Shown: positions 1-24,390 of the stretch, one piece after another
How positions within the stretch are numbered: position 1 is the first letter of the stretch
How the letters are laid out: each line of letters starts with the position of its first letter
Assembly (NCBI RefSeq): GCF_002775205.1
Contig: NC_036450.1
Location: 17,441,479 to 17,505,478 of the forward strand
Length of the DNA stretch: 64,000 nucleotides
Origin: Xiphophorus maculatus
Lineage: Eukaryota > Chordata > Actinopteri > Cyprinodontiformes > Poeciliidae
Direction of reading: 5' to 3'
Made by a program: the position numbers and the translations under genes
Notes under the pieces: generated by a model
Told to the model about the DNA's origin: nothing
Seen by the model: only the letters and a program-made list of their open reading frames with translations
The model's database searches: none

Positions 1-43
1 CTGAAATCACACAACTGCATGATGTTTTCCTTCTCCTCAACAG

Positions 44-3000
44 CTCTGAGAGGGTGTTCGAGTGTCCTGACTACAAAACGGCCGGCAAGAACTCTTGCTT
101 CTTCAGCAAGAATGTTACGTCCATCTGGGTGAACTACAACATCACCGTTGTGGCTACCAACTCGATGGGAAACACATTTTCCAATCCCGTTGACATAGAT
201 GTCGTCTACATCGGTGAGGGGAAAGTGGCAAAAGTTTAGCGTGACAGCCCTGACACAACTCCTTGAGAGAATTTCTGTTTTTCGACAGAACAGCACTCGT
301 GTTGTTTTGTGTACTGTGAAAAATCATAGCTGTTATATCTGGACTTTTGCTGTTGCAGACACTACAGCAAAATTCAAGGCTTTGGACTATTGCCGTTGCG
401 GTGACATTTTTAAGCTATAGGCTGACAATCAACTTTGGAAAATAATCTTATAATATATATAAAAAGCAATCCGCTTCTTCTTTCTATCTTCTTTAATGCT
501 AATATCACAACTTTTTTTATAAAAAGTCTGACCTTTTCAGAGATTTGAAAATTGGTCCCTTTTTTCAAGTTGGTAATGGAAGAGACTTATGCCCGACTAA
601 CCTGGAGTATATTTTATCTTGGATTTAGAAGACCTGTAAGTGCTCCACTTATCCTTTTCATTAGAATATTACAGTGATTGAAAATCAGACCTAATTAGTG
701 TCAGCGTCTTTCACAAACCTCAGCCCTCAGCCTTGTCTATTTTGAAAGTAGGTTTATAATTTGGAGTCTAAATAATTGTTCTTACACCCAGCTCAAAAAT
801 ATACATCAGTGGCCAGAGCTAGAATGTTAGAGTTCCTCAGCTGGACTTGTCCATATATTAGCACATCTGGAGTGAAGGGCGCGTGATTATTTACTAAAAT
901 CTTTTATGATTTCTTGTCATTCATTATTGGGTCTCATCAGATCTAAGAAACACATGTTCTCTTTCCCTCTCTCCCCAGTCAAGCCCAATCCTCCGGAAGA
1001 AGTGGTAGTGAGTGTCACAGAGGACAAAGACTGGCCTTTTCTTCAAGTGTCATGGAAGCCCCCCAAAATGGCTGACACCCGCTCGGGTTGGATCACTCTC
1101 ATCTACGAGGTCCGACTCAAGTTGGAGAATGAGAATAAATGGGAGGTGAGCAAACCACTGCCAGTGAGATGGAATGGCCTGGTGTCTTGAGCATTTGTCT
1201 TTCAAATGTGAAACTTTGCATTTAGTTCCATGTCAGAGGACTCGCTGATATGTCACAAAGCCAGGGTTTGATGCTCAAACCCCAATACCACACCTAAAAT
1301 CTACACAGACGGCTACAATTTACTGACCTCACCTGACTCATATGTACATGTGTTTCATTTCCAGGAGCTCTCTGCAGGCCAGAGGAAGATTTTTAAGATT
1401 TACAGCCTGAGGTCAGGTGGTACTTATGATGTTCAGGTTCGCTGTAAGCCTGATCATGGCTTCTGGAGTGAATGGAGCCCCACAACCCGTGTCAAAGTTC
1501 CTGAATGTAAGTCCTTCACCCACAAATAACTGTACAACTGTCTAAATACAGTTGTACTGTATTTAGACAGTTCTAAATACAATGTCAACTAAATACAATG
1601 TCAACTGTATTTAGAAGATAAAATCAGCTTTTTAAAATACATATTTTGCATTTTAGAAAAAAAAAGCCAATCATTTTGTTGGTCAAAAGTACAGCTGCAA
1701 CAGAATATATACATCCTCGTGTTACTTCCACTTCACAGTTATGAAACTTTGTGTTGGCCCATCCCAGTAAGTTAAAGTAAGACACACTGACATTTGTGAT
1801 TGTACTATTGCAGAACGTAGAAAGGCAATATATTCATGTAGGTCCCAGATGCTTGACTGAAGCAATCAAGACATTATTTCAGGTTTCACAGCATCTGTCA
1901 TCATGAATGTAGACTATTTTTTATGGAGAACCAAAAACTTAAACTTGGAGGAATGCATGTTTCACTATTCTGTGGTCAAAGTGGATTAAACCTTTCCACC
2001 TAGTTTTTGTGTAGATTTAGTAAAAAATGTGTTAATTAGTAATATAGAGAGCTGTGGGAGGATTTGTTTTTAACGCCATGCTCCCATTTTGCAACCCATA
2101 AGCTTAGTTACCCTGGCCTCACAGACACAAGCAAGTGATTACCTATAAAGAAAACTGAATTACTATGTGCTTAATTCACATTTTTCCACTGTGTGCCAGT
2201 GGAAAAATGAGCCTTAAGCCATAAAAGTGACTCGGGAGAGAAGAGAAGAAAATGCTACATTAATACAATCATTTACATCTTCTAAGACTGTCATTATTGC
2301 TCTGTTTCATTCAGATTTACCACAGGAAAGGTCAATGTGGATCCTTATAGTGGTCTTTGCTGCCTTCATCCTCATCATCTGTATTTGGATGATATACATG
2401 AACTTTCATAGGTAAGAGTAAACATTTTTAGTAAATTGTATGTGTTAGACATTAAACACATTTACATACATACAGACAGATATATATAAAGGTAATAAAA
2501 ATGTTGATTTTTATGAACTTTTCAAACTTTTTGTGCATGCAGTGTGAAGCACTACCTTCTGCCACCAGTGCCAGGACCTAAGATCAAGGGAATTGACAAA
2601 CAACTTCTTAAGGTAAACCAGAGCTTTTTGACTGAAGATGTGCTGAATGCTAAATAATACATGTTAAAGTAGCTATTTGAATCATGACCACTTTGTAACC
2701 AGATACTTTTTTTACGTGCAGAGTGGCAAATCTGAGGACATCTTCAGCTCACTGGTGGTGTCTAATTTTCCCCCAACCACATCCAACTATGAGGATTTTC
2801 TTGTGCAATACTTAGAGGTGTATGTCCCAGAGGAGCGTGAACTAATCATGGATGAAGGCAAAGATCTTCAAGACGATAGCTTCAAAACTGAAAACTCCAC
2901 ATGTGACAATGATTCTGGCCGGGGCAGCTGTGACAGCCACACACTGCTTATCGATAAGGGCGGAGGTGACAAAGACGATGGGCAGCAGACAGATCAGGAG

Positions 3001-3816
3001 GGTAGTCAGGCTGAGGCTGAAACAAAAAGTCATGAGGAAGTAATGGAGGAGGAACACCTGGCATGTTGTCATGAAAATGCGCAGATCCCAAATATTTCCA
3101 AAGAGAAGGAGAAGGTGAAGAGCTGGCCTTCTTTGTTTTCTCCACTGCCCCAGTACAGTCTTAGCCCAGTGAATCGACCAAATAAACCTAAGATGGGGAA
3201 TCAACACTGTCTTTCTGACGGCCTGTTCACCCCAAACTCCTTGTCATCTTACTTCACTCAGCCTGGTCCCAGCACCACAAAAGGCTTTAGATCAAATTAC
3301 TGGGAGTGTAGCTTGGACCACAAGCAATCTCATCTACTCCATCCCCAGACAGCAGCCCATGAGCACCTCCAGGCCGAGAATGACCTCAATGCGGCATATG
3401 TCGACTACATGGGAGCACCGTTGGATGTTCATGAGCTCAGTGTCAGGCCCACCGAGTATGTCGAAGTCCAGAGGGTCAGTGACGAGGACGTGGTTCTTCT
3501 TCACCCTGTTACCCCCAGCCAGGAAAACAGCTATACCGTAAGCCACCAAACAGAGGACTACAGCAGGGTGAGGATGGTGAACAATAATAACGGGTTACTA
3601 CTTCTTCAGAGAGATGATATTGAGGAAGAGAAGAATATGTGCCCTTATGAAGAAGAAATGGTAAGCAGAGCAACGTCGACTGGCTGCAGAGCATCCGTCA
3701 CTCCCACATTACAGAACTCTGCGACTGGCATTAACACCGCGTTGCCAATTCTTGACGAAAAGGCAGCCAGTGGCTACGTCGACACCGCCACCATGTTTGG
3801 CCTGCCCACTTACTAG
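44..3816 (+). CDS. prlr: Prolactin receptor, 3' part (six exons to the stop codon)
   Basis: This is a single-pass class I cytokine receptor that binds prolactin and signals through JAK2/STAT5; in fish it is central to osmoregulation. The exons read as 44-213, 979-1145, 1365-1506, 2315-2411, 2543-2612 and 2722-3816, all with AG/GT borders and compatible phases, giving about 579 residues. Visible parts in order are: the end of fibronectin-type module D1 with the Cys pair of [12 protein letters not shown]; module D2 starting VKPNPPEEV and ending with the hallmark WSEWS; a membrane span ([17 protein letters not shown]); box 1 ([17 protein letters not shown]2 docking); and a long cytoplasmic tail ending in FGLPTY. 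The signal peptide and first part of D1 lie left of the window. Teleosts keep two copies (prlra and prlrb), and I cannot tell which this is. Reading frame and domain order make the family assignment very secure. Confidence 0.95.
1365..1506 (+). CDS. prlr: prlr exon encoding the WSEWS box of module D2
   Basis: The exon is preceded by a TTTCATTTCCAG acceptor and followed by GTAAGT. It reads [18 protein letters not shown] and onwards through [18 protein letters not shown]. The WSEWS motif is required for folding and surface delivery of class I cytokine receptors and fixes the identity of the module. It ends in phase 1; the split codon is completed as Tyr by the transmembrane exon. Confidence 0.95.
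1536..1615. repeat. Inverted repeat with adjoining tandem 16-mer
   Basis: A perfect 16-bp inverted repeat lies at 1536-1551 and 1557-1572 around a 5-base loop. It is followed by two exact tandem copies of CTAAATACAATGTCAA (1573-1588, 1589-1604) and a further CTGTATTTAGA. It sits 30 bases inside the intron after the WSEWS exon. Confidence 0.8.
1720..1840 (+). mobile_element. Probable 3' end of a Tc1-like element in a prlr intron
   Basis: The piece CTTCCACTTCACAGTTATG followed by ACTTTGTGTTGGCCCATC matches the 3' untranslated end common to one fish Tc1 family. Only about 100 bases are recognisable. Confidence 0.35.
2315..2411 (+). CDS. prlr: prlr transmembrane exon
   Basis: The exon encodes a short juxtamembrane piece (YLPQERSM), one hydrophobic segment of about 22 residues, and the inner-face start MNFH. 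The following small exon (2543-2612) carries the proline-rich box 1 that recruits JAK2. This topology (outside, one span, box 1 immediately inside) is the standard class I receptor arrangement. Confidence 0.94.
2722..3816 (+). CDS. prlr: prlr terminal exon: cytoplasmic signalling tail
   Basis: The 364 codons begin [11 protein letters not shown] and end FGLPTY followed by TAG. The tail has an acidic/hydrophobic stretch after box 1 (residues around [15 protein letters not shown], the usual position of box 2). It also has several tyrosines in acidic or hydrophobic contexts (YVDYMG, EYVEVQ, GYVDTA) of the kind phosphorylated to dock STAT5 and SH2 adaptors. The whole tail in one exon is the normal structure of long-form fish prolactin receptors. 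The tyrosine roles are family inference. Confidence 0.94.
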   Translation, partial: SGKSEDIFSSLVVSNFPPTTSNYEDFLVQYLEVYVPEERELIMDEGKDLQDDSFKTENSTCDNDSGRGSCDSHTLLIDKGGGDKDDGQQTDQEGSQAEAETKSHEEVMEEEHLACCHENAQIPNISKEKEKVKSWPSLFSPLPQYSLSPVNRPNKPKMGNQHCLSDGLFTPNSLSSYFTQPGPSTTKGFRSNYWECSLDHKQSHLLHPQTAAHEHLQAENDLNAAYVDYMGAPLDVHELSVRPTEYVEVQRVSDEDVVLLHPVTPSQENSYTVSHQTEDYSRVRMVNNNNGLLLLQRDDIEEEKNMCPYEEEMVSRATSTGCRASVTPTLQNSATGINTALPILDEKAASGYVDTATMFGLPTY

Positions 3817-4905
3817 GTGCTTTGGATATTAATCTGGCAGCTGCTACACATTGTGAGCGGTTCACTTTAAGCCTGAAACCAGGAGAAAAACCATACTGAC
3901 CAAAATTGGTTGCAAAGACAATTTTGCTTTCATGGGAATATATTTTTTTCCTTCTGCTGTCAAGGTGAAACATTGATATTTAAGAGCGAAATTTTTCAGA
4001 TGATTAAACAGTATAATCGTCATTCAGATTAATTAAGAATAAAATTTATCTTAATTTATGAGGTACTACATGTTTCTATGTTGATTCTACATGTTCTATG
4101 TTTGTATGGTGATTATACTGCAAACTGTTATTTTACCTCTAAAATATATTGTAAGGCTGCTTATTGTATATTGTACATATTACAAATATAACAATAGATG
4201 TATATAAAAAGAATCCCTGAACACTTCACTCAGGGCATTTACGTTTCTCCTCTCTGTACAGCTCCAGTTACCTCTTCTGAGGGAGGGGTCTTTGCAAATT
4301 AATGCAAAGTATATTTTCTGTGCTGCTGTTAAATATTCTGTTAAATATTTGCATACAAAAATGATGTAAATCACATTATGTGCTCTTCACTGTCACCAGC
4401 TCTCAACACAGATAACAGTGTGAAATATTTGGCTGAAATGTATAAAAGTTTGTATTGGAGCATCCAAAAAAATGCTAAAAGAGGGAATGTCTTTTGGAAT
4501 ATGTGGCTTCTTTTCTTTAAATGGACATTAAGATATGAAGAGAGACTTATTTTAAGATGTTTTATTTTGGTTTATATATGTGTTTTGATGTGTATGATGC
4601 GTGTGTGTGTTTGAATGTTAAACATGAGGTTAAAAAGAAAACAAGCAAGAATTTACTGAGGTATTTGTCACTCAGAGCAGATTATGTACATTTACTGAGT
4701 CGAAGAAATCTATAATGATGTGTACTTTTTGATGGGAAATTTGTGTCATAAAAGTTGGTTCCCTTTGTATAACAGTACACTGTCCTTGTGGGTATAGCTA
4801 CACTTGTGATGAACATATTTGCAATACATAAGAAACAGCCATCAAGTTACTTTTGAAAGCTTGTTTTAAAAATTGAGTTTATAATAAATTACTTTACGCT
4901 GCAAC
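3817..4905 (+). other. prlr: Probable prlr 3' untranslated region with alternative poly(A) signals
   Basis: The stretch is AT-rich and non-coding, following the stop codon. AATAAA hexamers occur at 4038-4043 and 4883-4888, so a short and a long 3' UTR are both possible. No convincing open frame lies in it. The end point is an estimate from the distal hexamer. Confidence 0.5.
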
Positions 4906-5936
4906 AGTATGTGGTTTAATCCCTCTTTACCTTTATACTAACATGAAGATGTGTTACATACAGTTTTTTAAATTACTGTCAAATTATATAATTATAGAGA
5001 AAAGAGTGGTTGCTTAGCATTTTTTTGTAATTATATATTTTTCAGATTTAGATGTGATTTATCTTTTTTAACCACTCCTTTTTACAGGTGGAATTAATTA
5101 ACTAAAGAGATTAACAATTTTAATAAAAAATAACCGATACTTGCACAACTCTTAATATGCTTTATGCATACATCTGTTCTGTTCTTGATTACATTACTTT
5201 TTGTAAAAGTCAGCAAACTTCTTGATTAATTTTGGCTGAATAGTTGGAGTCTAACTATTGTTTCACCTACTGTTGGTGCGTTTAAGTCAGACGCAACACC
5301 TTTTTGAAAAACATTTTGACATTGAAGTATTTCTTATAGTTATTATTATTTACTCACTTAATTCAATGTCTAAAATACAAGTCTTATTCTTAGTGAGTGA
5401 GATTAATCAGAGAAAATGCATTGCAGAGTCAGCTGTTTAATGAAGTAACAAATGTCTGTTATTCTCTATAAGCTTAACTTGTGTCATTTGCAGGTCAAGC
5501 GAATGTACAATAAATAGTAAAGTGTCAATACTTTACCCTGAACTAAAAGATATACAGTGTATAATGTCAGTTTGGATTTTATACGTTTGATATAGAAAAA
5601 AATGGATGTGGAGAACTGTTCATTTTAAGTTTTGTTAAAAGTAAGTTATTATAATTTATATTTTTGTAATTACTTTTTTAATGTGAAGTCTTTACACGAG
5701 TCTACTTGTTGGGTTTGATCAAGTGGGAATGGGGGCCAACCTGGGTGGTTTACAGGATTTTCTGCTGCGCTGCTGCACGCCAACACCTCTCAGTAAGTTG
5801 GAAGACGAAAGGACCATTAGCGAAGCGGAGCCAGTCTACGCCTACCGTGAAGAGAGATAGAGAAAACAAACAAAAAACACAAGTACCGTGGTCTGCGCAA
5901 AGTTGAACGGACTACATCCTCTGGTGCCTGTTCAAC
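4906..5936. other. Intergenic region prlr-agxt2, with agxt2 promoter and 5' UTR at its right end
   Basis: From 4906 to about 5690 the DNA is AT-rich with no gene I can support. From about 5710 composition turns more GC-rich up to the agxt2 start codon, which is what a promoter plus 5' untranslated leader would look like. No TATA box is well placed. The two genes run in the same direction with about 1 kb between them. Confidence 0.45.
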
Positions 5937-17745
<11,809 letters not shown>

Positions 17746-19994
17746 AAGTTTGATAAAAGGTCAGATGACTCAGAGGCGAGCCCAGAACCACAAAAAAAAA
17801 CCAACTAAAAAAGCGAATAATCTTTTTATCCTTAATAATGGTTCAAATATTACTCTTTGGTACTTCTAAATTTTGTAGCCCCTAAAACGGGAACATTTTA
17901 AAAGCTACTGTTAAGCTCTTAATACACTAAATGTTCTGTACTAAACATATAAATATATTTTTCACTGACTATACATTATATACATTCTGCTTTCAATGAA
18001 GTCTTTTGTTGAATCTGTCATACTAAATGTCAAAAAATAAATTTAGAATAAAGACTCTGGCTTTTAATCGGATTAGTTTACAATTTTTTTATCTTAACAT
18101 TTTTCATTTGTGATCAATTCAATTTCTTTAGATAACACAATGTATCTTTGCGTTATTAAAAAATGAGATTTTATTTAAATAATCTAAGATTGGTGCAAAA
18201 ATTTTATTTTGGTTGTATCAGGAATACAATTCAAATATTGCAGCAGCACATCCTTTGCAGACAGTTTTTAATTAGATTGTCAAAATGGAATCTGGTAAAA
18301 CCAGATTCTTGTGGAAAACTTGTTTTAGTGTCTGGTTACTTGTACTGGAGATCTTTTGGAGCATTTAAAATATCACTTAAAAGATATGCAGTGTGTGCAT
18401 CAAGTCAATAAGTTACATTGGAGAAGGACACAATTAACAGTAACCTCACTGGGAAAAATGGGAGTGTTATTGTAAAATTCTTTCACAAAATGGAGGGTGT
18501 AAAAATGATTCAAGGGCTGAATAATCATTTTGGTTTTTATTTTTATTTCAAGTTTTGTTTCATAATAACCCTTTGAAAAGTAATACCTGTTCTGTGATGT
18601 GTATATTATTAAAAAAAAATCTACAAAAATCAATTTTAATTTCAGACCGTAAGGTAAGAAAAAACAGAAAAGATACCATTGAACATGGATAATTAAAAAA
18701 AACACTGTGAATAGCATTTACACACGAGTCCACCTTTAAATACAATTTAGTTGGAAGCAGCATTATACTTTATGTTTTGAAGTGTTTATCAGTCCTGAAT
18801 GTCTGTCTTTTTAAAAATAATGATGCAAACGGAATGATAGTCTTTCTTCAGAAAAGACTAATTCATAGCCACTAGTTCAAGGTAATGAAAGAAGTGTCAC
18901 ATGACACATTAACAAAGGACAATAATAACATTTCTGATCATACACCAGGACCAATCTGAACTGGATTGAAAAATTTGAGAAATTGGCAGTTGTTTGATTA
19001 TATGTACATGTATACATCATATATACAGCACTATTCATACATTTACCCATGTGATGCTCTTGTATACAAACTGATTGGTGAGACAAGTGATGGTGACAAT
19101 CTGAAGCCTGAAGCTACTGATGAGTGTCAGACAGTTGAAGGAGAACAGCTGAATTTGCTGAGGGCAAATTTTGAATTTGACTTAGATTTTGTAATTATGC
19201 ATTACGTAATGTGTGTCTATTTTGTAAAATCCCAATTAAACTTGATTTTTTTGTATACCTCATTATTTGTACACTTCATTATTTGTAACACATGACAAAA
19301 TGTGGAAATGTGTTAATGCCCTGTACATTTTACCAATGCTCTAAATGATGTGGATACAGGACAGTTTACTGTAATCCATCTATCTATCTGGAAAGTAAAG
19401 TAGTTAGAAGTTATGTTTTAAAAGTTATAACTTCTATACCTTAGAAGTTATTTTAATGACTTCTAAGGAAGAGAATAAATGTGTTTTTGAATTGAACTTA
19501 CAACGTGACAATTTAAGTGGGGAAGAGAATTTGCAAAGATGTGAAAATTTGCAAAGATGTGAAAATATTACTACATTACATTAAATGTCTGTATTAATGC
19601 CAGTCACTTATATTATTTTAATGGAACATCATACAGATGCAGTGTTTCAAACACAAGACCTTCCACAGATGTGCTTGTGCAGCTTTACACCAGGCAAAAA
19701 CAGGGCAAAGGAGACAAATTGTTGTGTTTAATTATTATACGTATTAGAAGGCCTTTTTAATGGTTAATGAATCTTTACAAGAAATACAGATGTTGAATTA
19801 TTAATGACAGAGCTCCAATTTCATTTCTCAATAAATATAATAGCAGGGATTAAGATAGTCTGCACTTCATACAACTCAAATTAGATTTAGAATAAACATT
19901 AATTAATGTTGCACTTTTCAAATACAAGGAACCCAAATTGCTTGAAGGGCAGAGCAGTGGTGGGACACCACTCAACATTCAGTGCATTAAAAAT

Positions 19995-20592
19995 GAATTT
20001 TCATAAGATAAGTACCTTCTGAAAATACTACTGATAGCAGGAAAGAAATCAATCACAAGAAAGTGGCTTAGTGGAAGCCCACCGACATTGTGTGACTGGT
20101 CAGCCACGGTAGAAGAAATACGTGAAATGGAAATGCTTACCTTCTCCATAAGACTCCAGGAAAACAAAATTCAAAAATATTGGTTGAAATGGTTAATTTA
20201 TAGGAATGCTAAAGCAAGTTGAGTATCATTAATTAATTATTCGGGGTGGTAATTGAGGTTTGGTGCTGTACAGTTTTGCAGGACTTGGTAACTATGCAAA
20301 GAAACTCTCACCTGTTTGACTCTTCATGGATCTCTACATACATTGCAACCTGTTCACCTAAAATCTGTCTGTAATTTAATTTTTATGTGTGTGTGTGTTG
20401 TATTGCTGTCCCCCTCCCTTGGTGACCTTTCAGTTCTGTATGCTGTTCATTGTACTTGTTGTGATTTTTTTATTTTATTTTATTATTACTATTATTTCCT
20501 CTCCTTTTTGTGTTGTGGTTGTATTTTGCCATGTATAAAAATCTGATCAAAAATAAAGTATAAAAAAAAAAAAAAAAAAAGAATTTTCATAA
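19995..20592 (+). mobile_element. 5'-truncated LINE-1 insertion with poly(A) tail and target-site duplication
   Basis: The element runs 20007-20580. It starts inside the reverse-transcriptase ORF, continues through a 3' UTR and ends in AATAAA-like sequence and an uninterrupted A tract. The 12-base GAATTTTCATAA occurs immediately before it (19995-20006) and immediately after the A tail (20581-20592), as expected of target-primed reverse transcription. The duplication is intact, so the insertion is fairly recent compared with its surroundings. Severe 5' truncation is typical. Confidence 0.88.
20010..20222 (+). pseudogene. LINE-1 ORF2 C-terminal fragment
   Basis: The 71 codons in one open frame end in TGA and contain ITRKWLSGSPPTLCDWSATV then EEIREMEMLTFSIRLQ. 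This is the tail of fish LINE-1 ORF2 after the reverse-transcriptase core (pattern R-W--PPT--W, then E---ME-LT---R). It lacks the catalytic domains and cannot be functional alone. Confidence 0.8.
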
Positions 20593-20844
20593 AATTATGA
20601 AAAGCAAGTGATTTAATCACAGATTTACACCAAGATCATGAATGCCCTCTAAGGGCCAGTGGTGAACAAAAGTATTCATAAAACCCCTAAAAATACTTTA
20701 AATATTAATAAATGATTGCCTCTGCAGTCAATAAGTACGTCTTTACGTCTTAAAATCAATTAATATAAGCATCTCTTCACATTGATGTAATTTCACAGTA
20801 TACAGACAAAAACTGCTTTGATTTAGTTGATAAAATAATATTTA

Positions 20845-20940
20845 AGCACACAGCTGTTATTTTGAAGGTTCTTCTGAGCCAGATTTGGCTCCCATGCCTT
20901 GAGTTTGACACATGAAGTAAATGGAAGCAAACAGATATAC
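20845..20940. repeat. Dispersed repeat, copy 1
   Basis: A ~95-base unit (TTAAGCACACAGCTG... to ...GGAAGCAAACAGATATA) recurs almost identically at 27307-27403. It includes GAGCCAGATTTGGCTC, itself a palindrome, and CTTGAGTTTGACACATGAAG. The family is not recognised. Confidence 0.85.
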
Positions 20941-22533
20941 ATAAGCAATATGATAAAAATGTAAAAAAGAGACTTAAGAGTAGTGTTAGTATAAAAAGCT
21001 AAGAAAACAATACAGTTATGAAAAATGACAGATGCAGATAGCACATGTACACGTCTAATTATACTTTTTGCAAAAATGTGGAAAGCTGTTCAGTGAATAG
21101 CAGTGATTTTGCAGAGGAGCTATTCTATAACAGTGTTCTGCATGGAGTGGGAGAAAGAAAGCTTAATTAGTGTGATATTTCTGAGGTCTTACTGGAAGAG
21201 CTGCATGTTCTGAACATTTTTCTACAGAGCTCTGAAAATTGTAAGAAGTCATCTAAATCTCACTGGCACAAACCTCTTTTTCTATAATTGTTGCTTAGCT
21301 TAATAACATTAAGATGGTGATTAGTTTTTGCACAAGTAAGAACTCCACCAATAGGTGTTTTCCTTGGTGCCCCTACTTGTGTACAGCAGGGCTAATTTTA
21401 TCCTTATTAAATGCAGTTTCCAGGGTCAGTGAAAAATATAGAGAGGAGTGTTGCACAGCATCTGTGTTCAAGTTAAAAAGCATATAAAACGTTATTTCTC
21501 AATACAAAAAGGCCTTTTATCAATATGACATCTCTGCTCGTTTTTATTGCTATTTTTGTTTTTAATTCCGGTAGCAAAAGAGGCACACTTATTAAGTTTA
21601 CCAAGTTTATGTGACCAAAAGAAATTCTAATTAGCTTTTAGTTTAAAGCAAGTATTAAGGAAGCACATGAAAAAAAAAAGATTTCTGATTACATCCACTT
21701 CAGTATATGCAGGGCCTTTTTCCTCTTTTTCCCCCCCCACATTTAAATATTTAATTGAGTTCATTAAAAAAAATCAGTTTTGACAAAAATTACAAAACAT
21801 TAGTTTTCAAATGATTTTATTCATACAAACCAACCTGGCCATGTGATACGACTATGTAGGCTTTTAACCATTCTAAAGGGGAACATGTTACACCTACACC
21901 TATTTCGCTGCTATAGAAAACGTCCACTGGTCTCCCATTCTGGACACTATTTATCTCACACACTATACGTTCATCCATCACTGCTTTATACTGTAACTCA
22001 CCTTGTGCTCACAAGGAACTCAGTTAAATTTAATCAACTGTTTGTCTGTTGCCTTCATTTGCTCTGCTTGCAAAAGAAAGGTAGACATTCTTACGTTGCT
22101 GAAGGTCTCTAGAATAAAGCTTTAACTCTGTAGAGCACTTTGAACCATTAAATGATCTGATCTGCCCTTGAACTGTAAGTGGATTTTGAGCAAATCTTTC
22201 TAACAGATTGAAAATACTTAGAGAAAAAAAAAAGTGACTTAAAGTTTATAGAGAAACATAGCATATTGTAATAAAATATTTCCAGTTTATTAAAGATCAC
22301 CCAATTCTTTTAGCATCAAGCATGTGCTAAATACCAAGGTTTTATCTTGTTTTTTTAGTGAAAGAATGCTTAGTGAGTGGTTATTGGACAGGATTTTATT
22401 GTATTTTTTCGGGGTTTTTTAAGAAAAATAATTTCTATAAAGTAACCAAACTTTCTGCTATACCTGGGAGTATCATAATACAATGTTTTAGTTAGAGATT
22501 TCTACTGATGATGCATTCACATTGAATTACATA

Positions 22534-22561
22534 AAAAGGGGGGGGGGGGGGGCTGGGGGGG
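22534..22561. repeat. Poly(G) tract
   Basis: An interrupted run of more than 20 G residues with a single CT break. It can form quadruplex structures and is a likely site of sequencing error. Confidence 0.85.
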
Positions 22562-24329
22562 AATTACACTTAAGGGGGCTTATGTATGTAATCAAAAAGT
22601 AGGATTTGGTAAAATTATTTGTAATAAGTTTTAAATGTTTTCTTTTTATTGGTTACATTTTTTCCATCCACATTTTTTAATCTGAAAGAATGTAAATCAA
22701 GCTGGGACCCTTTATATGTTTTATATTAGGATTAAGTTTGAAAGCTTTTTTAAATTAACTGTATTTCTCACATTTGAATCTTTTGGCATCACCTGATAAA
22801 TAGAGCAGCATAATCTCACAACCTTTGAGTAAATTGATTCAGGGAGAGGAAAATGATGTTATTGTTAAAAATTATTGTTTTTAACTACAGCATCAGTTGT
22901 ACAGTTATTGGCTCCCCCTTTTGCCAATAATAAAGCGTTTAGTCTTCTAGGGGATTTCACAACGTTAGGGAATACAAAGAAAGGAGTCTGACTATTCTCT
23001 CATTAGATAATCCAGAATACCAGGTCTTCACATATTGTCTGCGTTTTTCAATTCACTGAACAAGTTTTCTTGAGAATTTACACTGGGAGCTGTAAATGGC
23101 CAGAGATATAGATAAAGGGTCATTTTGGTCATTTTAAAATACAGTCCTGTATTTTAGGTCGTTATCCTGTTAGCAACCACCTTTCAGGTTACTGGCCGAT
23201 GGCCAACAGTGTTTCATAAAAGAGTGTCTTGATATTGTTCGTTGGGGAAAAGATCTGTAACAGCCGACGTCATCAAAAAATGGTCCTTTATGAAGTCTCA
23301 GATTGTTCTTCTTAAAAGAATAAATGTAATGAATTAACAGTTTTATTCTATAGTCTCAACAAACGAACTATAAAAGTGCTTAATTGCTTATGTAATTTAT
23401 GCTTCCCATTCAGGTCCACAGCCATTCATTCAATGCAGTGCAGTACATTAAAACATAACTAAGATTATAATCAGGCCAGCTGCTATGTCTGAGAGTGGAG
23501 CCTTGATGGAATAAGAAAAACTCCACAATTTGCATGTATTTGCATATTTACCTCCCTTTCCATGTGTATTTATCAGTTTATACCTTTTACTGGGTCACGC
23601 ATTTCAGCTTAATGAGTGACTGTCAAAATAAAGTGGGTTCTATATGAAAATGTAATTGACCCCTCATTAAATAAACTGTGATCAATGAAACATTTGTGTT
23701 CATCTACACTACCCTGATTACTGAAGTCTGACCAAAAGGAATTAAAGTTAAATTAATAATCGGATATGCATCAATCTTAGAGGGATTTTGTGTTATAAGC
23801 TGACTTTCAAGAACATAGAGTACTCCTCAACTAATTCTTAGGCCAGTCATAGTGATGAAGGTCTCCTCCTAAGAAGCAAAAAGGAGTGTTTCTTTCCTCT
23901 CACCACATGCTTGCTCAGGAGGTGAATGAAACCAACCGGACTTAAAGACAGAACACTATTTACAAATTGCCATTAGTAACAGATTTGAACTGTTGTAGTT
24001 ATACCACTACTAGGGTTGAACGTAACTCTGTCTATATGACTGAATTCTGGATATGAATTTGCTAAAGTGCCTTGAGGTGACATGAGCTGAAAATATAACT
24101 ACTGTTATATTTTCAAAAATGGACGAGAGGCAAAAAGTAATACAGTCTAAAAAAAATTTCTTCCAGTACTATAAAATAATGATCCTGAGCTGAATCGGTT
24201 TCTGAACATTAAACACACCATTTGTCCTGATGCATTTAAGGCCCGTGGGGAGGAAGCTACTAAGAGCAGATGTACCAAAGATGTTTATACACACAACCTC
24301 CCAACATTTATCTTAACTATAAAATCGCT

Positions 24330-24390
24330 AAGAAAATTCAATTCAATTTAAAAATACTTTATTATTCCCAAGGGAACTAAATGATCAGTG
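24330..24390 (-). repeat. Probable retroelement 3' tail
   Basis: AATTCAATTCAATTTAAAAA then TACTTTATTATTCCCAAGGG is a very common fish motif at the end of non-LTR elements in reverse orientation. Only the end is visible. Confidence 0.4.

Noticed and set aside
2842..3207. 121-residue minus-strand frame opposite the prlr cytoplasmic tail
   Set aside because: It overlaps a well-supported coding exon antisense and has no recognisable domain.
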